Positions 52,447 to 61,523 of a stretch of DNA of 64,000 nucleotides are shown here, in pieces; position 1 is the stretch's first letter; each line of letters opens with the position of its first letter. The DNA is from Rhodospirillaceae bacterium Spongia-Bin9. GTDB taxonomy: Bacteria > Pseudomonadota > Alphaproteobacteria > Bin65. A program made the position numbers and the translations under genes. Location of the stretch: contig FZLR01000002.1 in the NCBI GenBank assembly GCA_900197615.1, positions 1 through 64,000 on the forward strand. Reading direction: 5' to 3'. The notes under the pieces are model-generated. The model saw only the letters and a list, made by a program, of their open reading frames with translations, did no database searches and was not told the origin of the DNA.

Positions 52447-53736
52447 ATGAGGCGCGTCGTCGTCACCGGTCTCGGTCTGACCACGCCGCTCGGCGTGAGC
52501 GTCGGCGAGACCTGGGACAATCTCGTGGCCGGCCGGTCCGGCATCCGGTCGATATCGCGCTTCGACGTGTCCGATCTGCCGTGCCGGGTCGCGGGTCAGT
52601 TGCCGCGCCCCGACCTCGGAGAAGCGCCGGAAAACGGACCGGATTTCGTTACGCCCTTCGTCGCCGAAGACACGATTGCCCGCAAAGATCTCCGCAAGAT
52701 CGACAATTTTATCGTCTATGCCATCGCGGCGGCGGAACAGGCGATCGCCGACGCCGGCTGGAGTCCCGGAACCGAAGAAGAACGCGACCGCGCCGGCGTC
52801 CTGATCGGCTCGGGCATCGGCGGGCTCGAGACGATCTACGACGGATCGATCGTGCTGCACGAGCGGGGGCCGCGCCGCATCTCGCCCTTCTTCATCCCGT
52901 CGGCGCTGATCAACGAGGCCTCGGGCCACGTCTCGATCAAATACGGCTTCAAGGGGCCGAACCATTCCGTTGTCACGGCCTGCTCGACCGGCGCCCACGC
53001 GATCGGCGACGCAGCGCGCCTGATTATGCTCGACGACGCCGAAATCATGGTTGCCGGCGGCGCCGAGGCGGCGGTGTGCCGCTTGGGCATGGCCGGTTTC
53101 TGCGCCGCCCGGGCCATGTCGACGCACTTCAACGACGAGCCCCTGCGCGCCTCGCGGCCGTGGGACCGGGACCGCGACGGTTTCGTGATGGGGGAGGGCG
53201 CCGGCATCGTCATCCTCGAGGAATACGAACACGCCAGAAAGCGCGGCGCGGCCATCCATGCCGAGATCGTCGGCTACGGCCTGTCGGGCGACGCCTACCA
53301 CATTACCGCGCCGGCCGCGGACGGCGACGGCGGCTACCGCGCCATGCGCAACGCCGTGCGCCGGGCAAAGCTGAACCTGGACGACATCGACTATATCAAC
53401 GCCCACGGCACTTCGACTCCGCTCGGAGACGAGATCGAGCTCGGCGCGGTCAAGCGGCTGTTCGGCGACCATGCCTACAAGGCGACCATGTCTTCGACCA
53501 AATCGGCAATCGGCCATCTGCTGGGCGCGGCCGGCAGCGTCGAGGCGATCTTTTCCATCCTGGCGCTGAAGCATCAGGTGGCGCCGCCGACGCTCAACCT
53601 CGACAATCCGTCCGACGGCTGCGATATCGACCTGGCGGCCCATGAGGCGAAAGAGCGGCCGATCCGCCACGCGCTGTCGAACTCTTTCGGCTTCGGCGGC
53701 ACCAACGCGTCGCTGCTGTTCGCCGCCGCGCCGTAG
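52447..53736 (+). CDS. fabF: 3-oxoacyl-ACP synthase II (beta-ketoacyl-ACP synthase)
   Basis: A 429-residue condensing enzyme. The catalytic triad is Cys179 (VTACSTGAHAIG), His320 (NAHGTSTPLGD) and His357 (SAIGHLLGAAGS), with Lys352 in STKSAIGH. It elongates acyl-ACP with malonyl-ACP. ATG 52447 begins MRRVVVTGLGLTTPLG exactly like the family; an in-frame GTG nine bases earlier is less likely. It is followed by mltG after 50 bases, a common proteobacterial order. Confidence 0.94.
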   Translation: MRRVVVTGLGLTTPLGVSVGETWDNLVAGRSGIRSISRFDVSDLPCRVAGQLPRPDLGEAPENGPDFVTPFVAEDTIARKDLRKIDNFIVYAIAAAEQAIADAGWSPGTEEERDRAGVLIGSGIGGLETIYDGSIVLHERGPRRISPFFIPSALINEASGHVSIKYGFKGPNHSVVTACSTGAHAIGDAARLIMLDDAEIMVAGGAEAAVCRLGMAGFCAARAMSTHFNDEPLRASRPWDRDRDGFVMGEGAGIVILEEYEHARKRGAAIHAEIVGYGLSGDAYHITAPAADGDGGYRAMRNAVRRAKLNLDDIDYINAHGTSTPLGDEIELGAVKRLFGDHAYKATMSSTKSAIGHLLGAAGSVEAIFSILALKHQVAPPTLNLDNPSDGCDIDLAAHEAKERPIRHALSNSFGFGGTNASLLFAAAP

Positions 53737-53786
53737 ACCCGGAGATTCCGGAGACCCCGAAGCATGGTGCCGTCAGGCGGTTAGGG

Positions 53787-54782
53787 ATGGTGCGTTACCT
53801 GACATGGGCCGTCGCAATCCTGTCGCTGTCGATCGTTCTGGCGGCGGGCGCGGTCGGCTACGGGTTCCACGTTTTCACCAAACAGGGGCCGCTGCAGGCC
53901 GCCGCGTCCATCGACGTGCCGAAAGGCGTCGGCATGGACCGGGTGATCCGGGAGATGAAGGAAGCCGGCGTTGTCCGGCATCCCGCCCTGTTCCGGATAT
54001 GGGCGCAGATCCTCGGCGCCGACCGCCGGATCAAGGCGGGCGAATACCGCTTTCCGCCCGGCGTCAGCCAGCGGGAGGCGCTGGGAATAATCATCGCGGG
54101 CCGGACGGTGCTGCGCCGCCTGACCGTTCCCGAAGGCCTGACCACCTGGCAGGTGCTCGAGCGCGTCCGGCAGGTCCCGGAATTGACCGGCCCGATCACT
54201 CTGAAGCCGGCCGAGGGTGCGCTGATGCCGGACACCTACCTTTTTGCCCGGGGCGAGGCGCGCGATCGACTGATCCGGCGCATGCAGGCCGCCATGGACG
54301 AAGCGCTCGACGCGGCCTGGGCGGGCCGGGATTCGAACCTGCCGCTGCGCTGGAAAGGCGAGGCGCTGATCCTGGCATCGATCGTGGAGAAGGAAACCGG
54401 CAAGGCGGGCGAGCGGGCGCGTATCGCCGGCGTTTTCGTCAACCGGCTGCGCCGGGGCATGAAGCTGGAGACCGACCCGACGGTGATTTACGGCCTGACC
54501 GGAGGCAAGTCGCCGCTCGGCCGCCGCCTGCTGCGCAAGGACCTGAAGAAGCCGCACCGCTGGAACACCTATGTTCATTTCGGCCTGCCGCCGACGCCGA
54601 TTGCCAATCCCGGCCGCAAGGCGATCGAGGCCGCCGTCCATCCGATGGCGCACGAAGAATTTTATTTCGTCGCCGACGGCACCGGCGGCCACGTTTTTTC
54701 CAAGACCTACCGGCAGCACCTCAGGGACGTGCGCAAATGGCGCAAAATCCGCCGCAAGCAGGAGCGCGAAGGCAAGCGGTAG
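53787..54782 (+). CDS. mltG: Endolytic murein transglycosylase MltG
   Basis: A 331-residue inner-membrane lytic transglycosylase (YceG family). An N-terminal helix at about residues 7-28 anchors it; the LysM-like region follows and the catalytic glutamate is Glu201 in LILASIVEKETG. The later motifs FVNRLRRGMKLETDPTVIYG and NTYVHFGLPPTPIANPG are standard. It cuts nascent glycan strands in the periplasm and sets their length. It probably shares a transcript with fabF. Confidence 0.93.
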   Translation: MVRYLTWAVAILSLSIVLAAGAVGYGFHVFTKQGPLQAAASIDVPKGVGMDRVIREMKEAGVVRHPALFRIWAQILGADRRIKAGEYRFPPGVSQREALGIIIAGRTVLRRLTVPEGLTTWQVLERVRQVPELTGPITLKPAEGALMPDTYLFARGEARDRLIRRMQAAMDEALDAAWAGRDSNLPLRWKGEALILASIVEKETGKAGERARIAGVFVNRLRRGMKLETDPTVIYGLTGGKSPLGRRLLRKDLKKPHRWNTYVHFGLPPTPIANPGRKAIEAAVHPMAHEEFYFVADGTGGHVFSKTYRQHLRDVRKWRKIRRKQEREGKR

Positions 54783-54829
54783 CGGCCGGCGGGGCGATGG
54801 GCGGCGGCGCGCGCTGACGAACTGACAGG

Positions 54830-55711
54830 CTATCGCGCCCGTTCCGCCGCCTTGGCCTCGGCCCAGTGGCGTTCCAGCGCGTCCATGGACAGTTCGGCGA
54901 TATCGTCGCCGTCCTTGCGTATCCTGTCCTCGACGGCGCGGAACCGGCGCTCGACTTTCCGGTTCGCCTGCCGCAGGGCTTCCTCCGGATCGATACCGAG
55001 ACGGCGGCCGACCTGGGCGACGGTGAACAGCAGGTCGCCCAGCTCTTCTGCGGCGCGGGTTTCGTCGCCGCGGCGGATTTCCTCGCACAACTCGCCGAGT
55101 TCTTCGGTCACCTTTTCGGTAATCGACAGCGCATCCGGCCAGTCGAAGCCGACCCGCGCCATGCGCCGGCCGAGTTTGTGCGCCCGCAGCAGGGCGGGGA
55201 GGGCGGTGGGCACATCGTCCAGCACGCTGGCGGCATCGCCGCTTTGTTGCGATTTCTCGTCCCGTTCCCGCGCCTTGTGCTCTTCCCACGCGGCCGACTG
55301 GGCCTCGACCGAGGCGACCCGTTCCGTGCCGAAGACATGCGGATGGCGTCGCTCCATCTTGTCGGCGATGGAGCGGGCGACGTCGGCGAAATCGAATACG
55401 CCGGTTTCTTCCGCCATCCGGGCGTGGAACACGGCCTGGAACAGGAGGTCGCCCAGTTCGTCCTGCAGGTCGGCCATGTCGTTGCGGCCGATGGCGTCGG
55501 CAACCTCGTAGGCTTCCTCGATGGTGTAAGGCGCGATGCTGGCGAAATCCTGTTCCAGGTCCCAGGGGCAACCGCCGTCCGGGTTGCGCAGCGCCGCCAT
55601 GATGTTCAGCAGACGCCGGACCTGGGTTGCGGCTTCCGCAGCGTCGCGTTCCGGTTCGAGGGCTCGATCGCGGGTTGGATCGTTTGCGGCCGGAGAAGGG
55701 GAAGTCGTCAT
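54830..55711 (-). CDS. mazG: Nucleoside triphosphate pyrophosphohydrolase MazG
   Basis: A 293-residue all-alpha NTP pyrophosphatase with two MazG domains. The first has CPWDLEQDFASIAPYTIEEAYE with the EExxE-type metal ligands near residue 60; the second has EELGELCEEIRRGDETRAAEE and ELGDLLFTVAQVGRRLGID. It removes non-canonical or excess NTPs. ATG 55711 starts MTTSPSPAAN; an in-frame start at 55735 is possible. The N-terminus is about 30 residues longer than E. coli MazG. Confidence 0.92.
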   Translation of the reverse strand: MTTSPSPAANDPTRDRALEPERDAAEAATQVRRLLNIMAALRNPDGGCPWDLEQDFASIAPYTIEEAYEVADAIGRNDMADLQDELGDLLFQAVFHARMAEETGVFDFADVARSIADKMERRHPHVFGTERVASVEAQSAAWEEHKARERDEKSQQSGDAASVLDDVPTALPALLRAHKLGRRMARVGFDWPDALSITEKVTEELGELCEEIRRGDETRAAEELGDLLFTVAQVGRRLGIDPEEALRQANRKVERRFRAVEDRIRKDGDDIAELSMDALERHWAEAKAAERAR

Positions 55712-55771
55712 TGTTTTAAGCCTCACGCGCCGCATCGATGATTCGCATAATATATATTATGGAAAATATAA

Positions 55772-56569
55772 TCAGGATACGGCTGGTGCAGCTGGACGGT
55801 CTATCTTATTGAAAAGACGGTAGAAGTTGTCTGTCGTTACCCGCTCCAGCCGCTCCACCGGCATGTCGCGAACCGTTGCCAGGCATTGTGCGGTATGGAC
55901 GACGAAGGACGGCTCGTTGGTCTTGCCGCGATGCGGGACCGGCGCGAGGAACGGCGCGTCGGTCTCGACGAGCAGCCGGTCCTCGGGAAGATCGCAGGCG
56001 ATCTCGCGCAGCTCCTCCGCCTTCTTGAAGGTAAGAATGCCGGAGAAGGAAATATACAGCCCCAGCGCCACCGCCCGTTCGGCAAGCGCCCGCGAGCCGG
56101 TAAAACAATGGATGACGCCGGGAAAGGCGCCCCGCTCCCGCTCCGCCGACAGAATCTCCATCGTTTCCTTATCGGCGTCGCGCGCATGGACGATCAGCGG
56201 CAGGCCGGTTTCGCGCGCGGCGGCGATATGGGCGAGAAAACTGGCGCGCTGGGCATCCGGGCGGCTGTTCGTGTAGAAATAGTCCAGCCCGGTCTCGCCG
56301 ATGCCGACGACCTTGCCGTTCTCCGTTTTCCCGACCAGTTGCGCAGCGTTGCCGATGCCTTCCTCGTCGGCATTGTGGGGATGGACGCCGACCGAGCAGT
56401 AGACGCGCTCGTGCGCCGCCGCTATCGCCAGAATCTCGCCGAACCGGCTCATGCGCGTGCAGATCGTCACAATGGTTTCGATCCCGGCGCCCCATGCGCG
56501 GTCCAGAACGGCGGCGCGGTCCTCGGCCAGGGAGTCGAAATCCAGATGGCAGTGGCTGTCGACCAGCAT
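55772..56569 (-). CDS. tatD: TatD-family metal-dependent hydrolase
   Basis: A 265-residue TIM-barrel hydrolase (YcfH/TatD). Metal ligands are visible as His6 and His8 (VDSHCHLD), the glutamate in GIGETGLDYFY, the histidine in PLIVHARDAD, and the aspartate in LVETDAPFLAP. Relatives act as 3'-5' DNA exonucleases or RNA-processing enzymes. It lies 23 bases after metG on the same strand, the usual metG-tatD order. Confidence 0.92.
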   Translation of the reverse strand: MLVDSHCHLDFDSLAEDRAAVLDRAWGAGIETIVTICTRMSRFGEILAIAAAHERVYCSVGVHPHNADEEGIGNAAQLVGKTENGKVVGIGETGLDYFYTNSRPDAQRASFLAHIAAARETGLPLIVHARDADKETMEILSAERERGAFPGVIHCFTGSRALAERAVALGLYISFSGILTFKKAEELREIACDLPEDRLLVETDAPFLAPVPHRGKTNEPSFVVHTAQCLATVRDMPVERLERVTTDNFYRLFNKIDRPAAPAVS

Positions 56570-56592
56570 CGTCGGGTGTCTTCAGGCGGGGG

Positions 56593-58143
56593 TCAGGCGG
56601 CGTCTTCGGCGACGAAGCGCGGGAACACCGGCCAGGGCGCCGGCAGCGCCGTGCCGGGTTCGAGACGTGCCGGCAGGGCCGCAAAGTCCCGGGCGCCCTC
56701 CTCGTCCGGCACTGCGAGCTGTTCCAGCAAGGCCGCCGCCGCATCCGGCACAACCGGCTGCACGAAGATCGCCAGCTGCCGGATCGTGTCGGCCAGAACG
56801 TAGAGCACCGTCGCCATGCGCGCCGGATCTGTCTTGCGCAGCGCCCAGGGCGCCTGGGCGTCGACATAGCGGTTGGCGTCGCCGACGACCCGCCAGATCG
56901 CCTCCAGCATCCGGTGGATCGCCAGATCGGCCATTTCGCGCCGGGTTTCCTCCACCAGCGCCGCAGCGGCGGCGAACAGCGCGTCGTCTGCCGCGGTGAA
57001 ATCGCCCGGTTCCGGCACCCGGCCGTCGCAGTTCCGGGCGATCATCGTCAGCACGCGCTGGCCGAGATTGCCCAGGTCGTTCGCGAGATCGCTGTTGATC
57101 CGCTGCACGATGGCTTCGGGCGTCACCGAACCGTCGTTGCCGTACGGCACCTCGCGCATCAGGAAATAGCGCATCCGGTCGACGCCGTAGGTCTCCTTCA
57201 TGGCGTCGGGCGTGACGACATTGCCGACCGATTTCGACATTTTCCGGCCTTCGATGGTCAGGAAGCCGTGGCCGAAGACCTGGCCGGGCAGCGGCACGCC
57301 GGCCGACATCAGGAATGCCGGCCAGAAGATGGCGTGGAAGCGCATGATATCCTTGCCGACGATGTGTATGTCGGCCGGCCAGTAGCGCTGGTAAAATTCC
57401 GAATTTACATGGGGATAGCCGGCGGCGGTGATGTAGTTGGTCAGCGCGTCGAGCCAGACATAGACGATATGGTCCTCATCGCCCGGAACCGGCACGCCCC
57501 AGTTGAAGCTGGTCCGCGATACCGACAGGTCCTTCAGCCCCTGGCGCATGAAATTCATCAGTTCGTTGCGCCGGTGCGGCGGCGCGGCGAAGCGCGGGTT
57601 GGCCTCGTAGTAGGCCAGCAGCTTGTCCGTGTAGGCCGACAGGCGGAAAAAATAGCTCGGCTCCTCGATCCACTCGACCTCCGCCCCGCCCGGCGTCAGC
57701 CAGCGGTCGCCGTCCTTGACCAGTTCGTCCTCGCCGATATACGCCTCGTCGCGCACCGAGTACCAGCCGGCGTAGCTGCCCAGATAGATGTCGCCGGCCT
57801 CGACCAGCTTGCGCCAGATCGCCTGGGTCGATTCGTAATGGCGCGGCTCGGTCGTCCGGATGAAGCCGTCGTTCGAGATGTTGAGCGTCCGCGTCATCTC
57901 CTTGAACTGCGCCGCGATCATGTCGCAAAAGGCCTTCGGCTCCATGCCCTCCGCCCGCGCCGAGGATTCGACCTTCTGGCCGTGCTCGTCCGTCCCGGTC
58001 AGGAAGAAGACGTCGTAGCCGTCCAGCCGCTTGTAGCGGGCGATGACGTCGGTCGAGATCGCTTCGTAGGCATGGCCCAGATGGGGCGCGCCGTTGACGT
58101 AGGAAATCGCCGTCGAGATGTAGAATTTGGGCTTGTCGGTCAT
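56593..58143 (-). CDS. metG: Methionyl-tRNA synthetase (zinc-less type)
   Basis: A 516-residue class I synthetase. The HIGH-type motif is PHLGH at residues 20-24 and KMSKS lies at about 300-304. The CXXC zinc-knuckle insert of the E. coli type is absent between them (the region reads SYAGWYSVRDEAYIGEDELV), placing it in the MetG2-like, shorter group without the C-terminal tRNA-binding extension. It charges tRNA-Met. It is followed by tatD. Confidence 0.95.
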   Translation of the reverse strand: MTDKPKFYISTAISYVNGAPHLGHAYEAISTDVIARYKRLDGYDVFFLTGTDEHGQKVESSARAEGMEPKAFCDMIAAQFKEMTRTLNISNDGFIRTTEPRHYESTQAIWRKLVEAGDIYLGSYAGWYSVRDEAYIGEDELVKDGDRWLTPGGAEVEWIEEPSYFFRLSAYTDKLLAYYEANPRFAAPPHRRNELMNFMRQGLKDLSVSRTSFNWGVPVPGDEDHIVYVWLDALTNYITAAGYPHVNSEFYQRYWPADIHIVGKDIMRFHAIFWPAFLMSAGVPLPGQVFGHGFLTIEGRKMSKSVGNVVTPDAMKETYGVDRMRYFLMREVPYGNDGSVTPEAIVQRINSDLANDLGNLGQRVLTMIARNCDGRVPEPGDFTAADDALFAAAAALVEETRREMADLAIHRMLEAIWRVVGDANRYVDAQAPWALRKTDPARMATVLYVLADTIRQLAIFVQPVVPDAAAALLEQLAVPDEEGARDFAALPARLEPGTALPAPWPVFPRFVAEDAA

Positions 58144-58340
58144 GCCGTCGGAATCGCAGGGCGGCGTTGATTACAGGAGGGCCGGGCGCGCCGGGACGCC
58201 GGACACAGGGGGCTCAGACACATAAGCCATGCCGGCCCGAGGCGCCACAGCGGCCAATCGCCCTTGCGGGTCGATCCAGATAAAGGAGGCACCGTGCGTG
58301 GACTGTTCCCCGATGGGACGCAGGGGAAGGTTTCAAACCC

Positions 58341-58367
58341 TTGCATCGGCGCGCCGGCTGTCATAAT
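58341..58367 (+). promoter_or_regulatory. Candidate promoter of the thi riboswitch transcript
   Basis: TTGCAT (58341-58346) and CATAAT (58362-58367, five of six matches to TATAAT) are 15 bases apart. The predicted start, near 58374, would fall just before the aptamer's first paired bases. The rest of the 233-base metG-aptamer gap shows nothing recognisable. Confidence 0.45.
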
Positions 58368-58376
58368 CCTGTCGCA

Positions 58377-58504
58377 TCACTTGGGGGAGCCCTAGCCAAG
58401 GCTGAGAGGTTCCCTGCCCCGCCCGACCCGCAATTGCAGGCCGGACGGCGCAGCGAACGACCCCTGGAACCTGATCCGGTTCGCACCGGCGTAGGGAACA
58501 GTGA
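58377..58504 (+). ncRNA. TPP riboswitch (THI element)
   Basis: The conserved core elements of the thiamine pyrophosphate aptamer are in order: GGGGGAGCC at about 58383, GCTGAGAGG at 58401-58409 (the CTGAGA bulge), ACCTGATCCGGTT at 58469-58481 and GCGTAGGGAACAG near 58490-58501. TCAC (58377-58380) and GTGA (58501-58504) can close helix P1. The segment between the two cores is a GC-rich P3 extension. AGGGAA of the 3' core is also the ribosome site of thiX, whose ATG is at 58506, so ligand binding should repress translation directly. Confidence 0.93.
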
Positions 58505-58505
58505 C

Positions 58506-59333
58506 ATGGCCGAGAGCCGGATTACACAAACCTCCCCTGCCGATCCGCCGCACGATCCCTTTGCGCCGGACGACGAGGCCGGCGCGCTGGAACGCACCGC
58601 CCGGATCGGCATCGTCCTGTTCGGCGTCGTCGCCTTCTGGTACGCCGCGATCCTGCTGACAGGCGCGCCCGAATTCATCCTGCCGCCGCCCGATGCGGTG
58701 CTGGCCTCGCTGATCGACGACGCCGGCCTGCTTGCCGAAAACGCACTCACCACGATCAGCGAGATCCTGCTCGGCATGCTGTTCGGGCTTACCGTGGGCT
58801 GCGCCACGGCTCTGGCGATGGCGGCAAGCGCGCCGGTGCGGCGCTGGATGTTGCCGGTGCTGGTCGCCAGCCAGGCGGTGCCGGTCTACGCTCTGGCGCC
58901 GGTATTGGTGCTGTGGTTTGGCTTCGGCATCTGGCCCAAGGTCGTCATGGCGACCTTGATCATATACTTCCCGGTAACGGCGGCCTTCTTCGACGGACTG
59001 CGTCAGGCCGACCGGCAATGGATCGATCTGGCGCGTTCCATGGGCGCGTCGCGCGGCGACGTGCTGCGGCTGATCCGCCTGCCCGCGGCCCTGCCCTCGC
59101 TGGCGTCCGGCATCCGCATTGCCGCGGCGACCGCGCCGATCGGCGCCATCGTCGGCGAATGGATCGGCGCCAGCGCCGGCCTCGCCCACGTCATGAACCA
59201 ATCCAAGGCCCAGGCCGAGGAACCGCGGATGTTTGCCGCGCTGGTCGTCATCGCGGTCATCGCCGTCGGCCTGTATTTCGCCGTCGACCGGCTGTTACGC
59301 CTGGCCATTCCGTGGCGTGCCGAAACCGTGTGA
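58506..59333 (+). CDS. thiX: Thiamine-precursor (HMP) ABC transporter permease ThiX
   Basis: A 275-residue BPD-type permease with about six helices. The coupling loop is DLARSMGASRGDVLRLIRLPAALP near residue 185. It resembles NitT/TauT-type and ThiX permeases; the TPP riboswitch directly upstream identifies the substrate class as a thiamine precursor such as formylaminopyrimidine or HMP. thiY follows after 16 bases. ATG 58506 is fixed by the riboswitch-embedded ribosome site. Confidence 0.88.
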   Translation: MAESRITQTSPADPPHDPFAPDDEAGALERTARIGIVLFGVVAFWYAAILLTGAPEFILPPPDAVLASLIDDAGLLAENALTTISEILLGMLFGLTVGCATALAMAASAPVRRWMLPVLVASQAVPVYALAPVLVLWFGFGIWPKVVMATLIIYFPVTAAFFDGLRQADRQWIDLARSMGASRGDVLRLIRLPAALPSLASGIRIAAATAPIGAIVGEWIGASAGLAHVMNQSKAQAEEPRMFAALVVIAVIAVGLYFAVDRLLRLAIPWRAETV

Positions 59334-59349
59334 ACAGGAAGGTAATTCG

Positions 59350-60312
59350 ATGTTGCTTCTGTCCCCGACCCGCCTTTTCCGCACTGTCTGCCTGGCCGGC
59401 GTCCTACTCGCCGCCGCAGCGCCCGCAACCGCCGCCGAAAAGTTCACGGTCTTGCTGGACTGGTTCGTCAATCCGGATCACGGCCCTTTGTTCGTGGCGC
59501 AGGAGCGCGGATATTTCAGGGAAGCCGGGCTGGACGTCACGCTGATCGCGCCGTCCGATCCGAACGATCCGCCGCGTCTGGTAGCTGCCAAACGTGGCGA
59601 CGTCGCCATCTCCTACCAGCCGCAGCTCCATATCCAGACCAGCAAGGGATTGCCGCTGGTCCGGATCGGCACGCTGGTCGCGACGCCGCTCAATTCGCTG
59701 GTCGTGCTGCGCGACGGCCCGGTCAAGCGGATCGCCGACCTCAAGGGCAAAAAGGTCGGCTATTCGGTCGGCGGATTCGAGACCGCGCTGCTGTCGGCAA
59801 TGCTGGGCAAGCACGGGCTGAAGATCGAAGACATCACGCTGGTCAACGTGAATTTCGACCTGTCGTCCAGCCTGATGGCCGGTAAGGTCAGCGCAGTGAT
59901 CGGCGCCTATCGCAATTTCGAGCTTAATCAGATGGATATCGAGAAGCGGCCCGGCACGGCCTTCTACGTCGAGGAAGAAGGCGTGCCGCCCTATGACGAA
60001 CTGATCTACGTCGCCCATCGAGACCGCACGTCGGACCCGAAAATGCGCCGCTTTCTCAAAGCGGTAGAACGCGGCGTTCAATACCTGGTCAACTATCCGC
60101 AGCGCAGCTGGAAACTGTTTATCAGGGGCCGCGAAAAAGAGCTGGACAGCGAACTGTTCCGCCGGGCGTGGCGGGACACACTGCCCCGTTTCGCTCTCCG
60201 GCCGGCCGCGCTCGATACGCAACGCTACCTGGACTTCGCAACATTCCTGAAAGGCCAGGGCATCATCGCGAAAATCCTGCCCGTTGCGGACTATGCGACA
60301 GAACTGAAGTAG
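59350..60312 (+). CDS. thiY: Thiamine-precursor ABC transporter substrate-binding protein ThiY
   Basis: A 320-residue NMT1/THI5-like periplasmic binding protein. A signal peptide (about 1-28, ending ATAA) precedes FTVLLDWFVNPDHGPLFVAQ and ERGYF, the conserved ligand-site opening of pyrimidine-precursor binders. It supplies ThiX. The ATPase ThiZ that should power the pair is not encoded next to it: the following genes are Mrp antiporter subunits. A shared or distant ATPase is therefore needed. Confidence 0.88.
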   Translation: MLLLSPTRLFRTVCLAGVLLAAAAPATAAEKFTVLLDWFVNPDHGPLFVAQERGYFREAGLDVTLIAPSDPNDPPRLVAAKRGDVAISYQPQLHIQTSKGLPLVRIGTLVATPLNSLVVLRDGPVKRIADLKGKKVGYSVGGFETALLSAMLGKHGLKIEDITLVNVNFDLSSSLMAGKVSAVIGAYRNFELNQMDIEKRPGTAFYVEEEGVPPYDELIYVAHRDRTSDPKMRRFLKAVERGVQYLVNYPQRSWKLFIRGREKELDSELFRRAWRDTLPRFALRPAALDTQRYLDFATFLKGQGIIAKILPVADYATELK

Positions 60313-60394
60313 CGATCCGGCGGCCTTGTCACGATTGACCGCGCTCACTAGGGTTCGCCGGGATCGCGTACAACCGGCAGAGGAGTTGATCGTC

Positions 60395-60868
60395 GTGCGG
60401 CTGGTCGGCCTGTATCTTGCCCTGTTCGTGTTCTGGCTGCTGATGTCCGGCCACTACGAGGCGCTGATCCTCGGTTTCGGCATCGTCTCCTGCGCTGCGG
60501 CGGTCTATATCGCCCGGCGCAAGGATATCGTCGATCACGAAACCCTTTCCTGGTACCTCAAGCCGAAGTTGCCCTTCTACTGGCTCTGGCTGCTCGGACA
60601 GATACTGAAGGCCAATTTCGATGTCGCGAAACGGTGCGTCCTGCCGGGCAGCCGGATCGATCCCTGCGTGTTCCTGGCCCCGGCGGATCAGGAGACGAGC
60701 GTCGGGGTGGTAACCTACGCCAATTCGATCACGCTGACGCCGGGCACCGTCTCGATGCAGACCTGGGACCACGAAATCCGGGTCCATGCGCTGACCCGCG
60801 ACGGGGCTCGCGATATCCTGGGCGACGAAATGGGCGCCCGGATCTGCCGGGTGGAGGGCGAGCAATGA
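60395..60868 (+). CDS. mrpE: Na+/H+ antiporter subunit MrpE/MnhE
   Basis: A 157-residue MnhE-family membrane protein with two N-terminal helices and a cytoplasmic domain containing YANSITLTPGTVSMQTW, the most conserved stretch of the family. I chose GTG 60395 because AGAGGAG at 60379-60385 is nine bases upstream; TTG 60386 would touch it. It opens the Mrp cluster, 82 bases after thiY, and overlaps mrpF by 4 bases. Confidence 0.9.
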   Translation: MRLVGLYLALFVFWLLMSGHYEALILGFGIVSCAAAVYIARRKDIVDHETLSWYLKPKLPFYWLWLLGQILKANFDVAKRCVLPGSRIDPCVFLAPADQETSVGVVTYANSITLTPGTVSMQTWDHEIRVHALTRDGARDILGDEMGARICRVEGEQ

Positions 60869-61170
60869 TGTTCGCCGCCGCCATGGCCGGCGTGCTGGCG
60901 GCGATGGCGCTGACGCTGGTCCGCGCCCTGCTCGGCCCGACCGTGTTCGACCGGGTCCTGGCGCTGAATACCTTCGGCACCGTGACCGTGCTGGCGATCG
61001 CCGTGCTCGGCTTCCTGATGGGCCGGCCGCAATTCCTCGATATCGCCCTGCTCTATGCGCTGATCAATTTCGTCGGCACCATCGCGATCCTGAAATACCT
61101 GCAATATGGCGATCTCGGCGCATCCGGCGATTCCGGCAAGTCGCCGGACGCCGGCGAGGGCGGCCGATAG
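60865..61170 (+). CDS. mrpF: Na+/H+ antiporter subunit MrpF/MnhF
   Basis: A 101-residue protein with three helices and the MnhF-typical LLGPTVFDRVLALNTFGT loop near residue 25, followed by FLDIALLYALINFVGTIAILKY. It is a small core subunit of the multi-subunit cation/proton antiporter. The ATGA overlap with mrpE fixes the start; ATG at 60868 is a close alternative. mrpG follows after 2 bases. Confidence 0.9.
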   Translation: MMFAAAMAGVLAAMALTLVRALLGPTVFDRVLALNTFGTVTVLAIAVLGFLMGRPQFLDIALLYALINFVGTIAILKYLQYGDLGASGDSGKSPDAGEGGR

Positions 61171-61172
61171 CG

Positions 61173-61523
61173 ATGGCGCTGGCGGTCGATATCGCAAGCT
61201 GGGCCTGCCTGGTCGCCGGAGCGCTGCTGTGCTTCGCCGGCGGCGTCGGCATGATCCGCTTCCCGGATGTCTATGCGCGCAGCCACGCTGCCGGCGTCAT
61301 CGATACCGGCGGCGCGCTGTTCATTCTGCTCGGCCTGGCGCTTCAGGCCGGGTTCACGCTTGTCACCGTGAAACTGGGGCTGATCGGGCTGCTGCTGTTC
61401 TTCACCAGCCCGACGGCGACCCACGCGCTGGTCAAGGGCGCGCTTGCCGGCGGCCTGAATCCGCTGTGCCATCAGCTTACCGCCGACGAAACCGCCGCAC
61501 TGGCGGACAAGGCATCGCCTTGA
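61173..61523 (+). CDS. mrpG: Na+/H+ antiporter subunit MrpG/MnhG
   Basis: A 116-residue three-helix protein with the MnhG signature GGVGMIRFPDVYARSHAAG (about 25-43) and LLLFFTSPTATHALVKGAL. It is an essential small subunit of the Mrp complex. Its stop overlaps the following TTG start (TTGA). Confidence 0.92.
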   Translation: MALAVDIASWACLVAGALLCFAGGVGMIRFPDVYARSHAAGVIDTGGALFILLGLALQAGFTLVTVKLGLIGLLLFFTSPTATHALVKGALAGGLNPLCHQLTADETAALADKASP

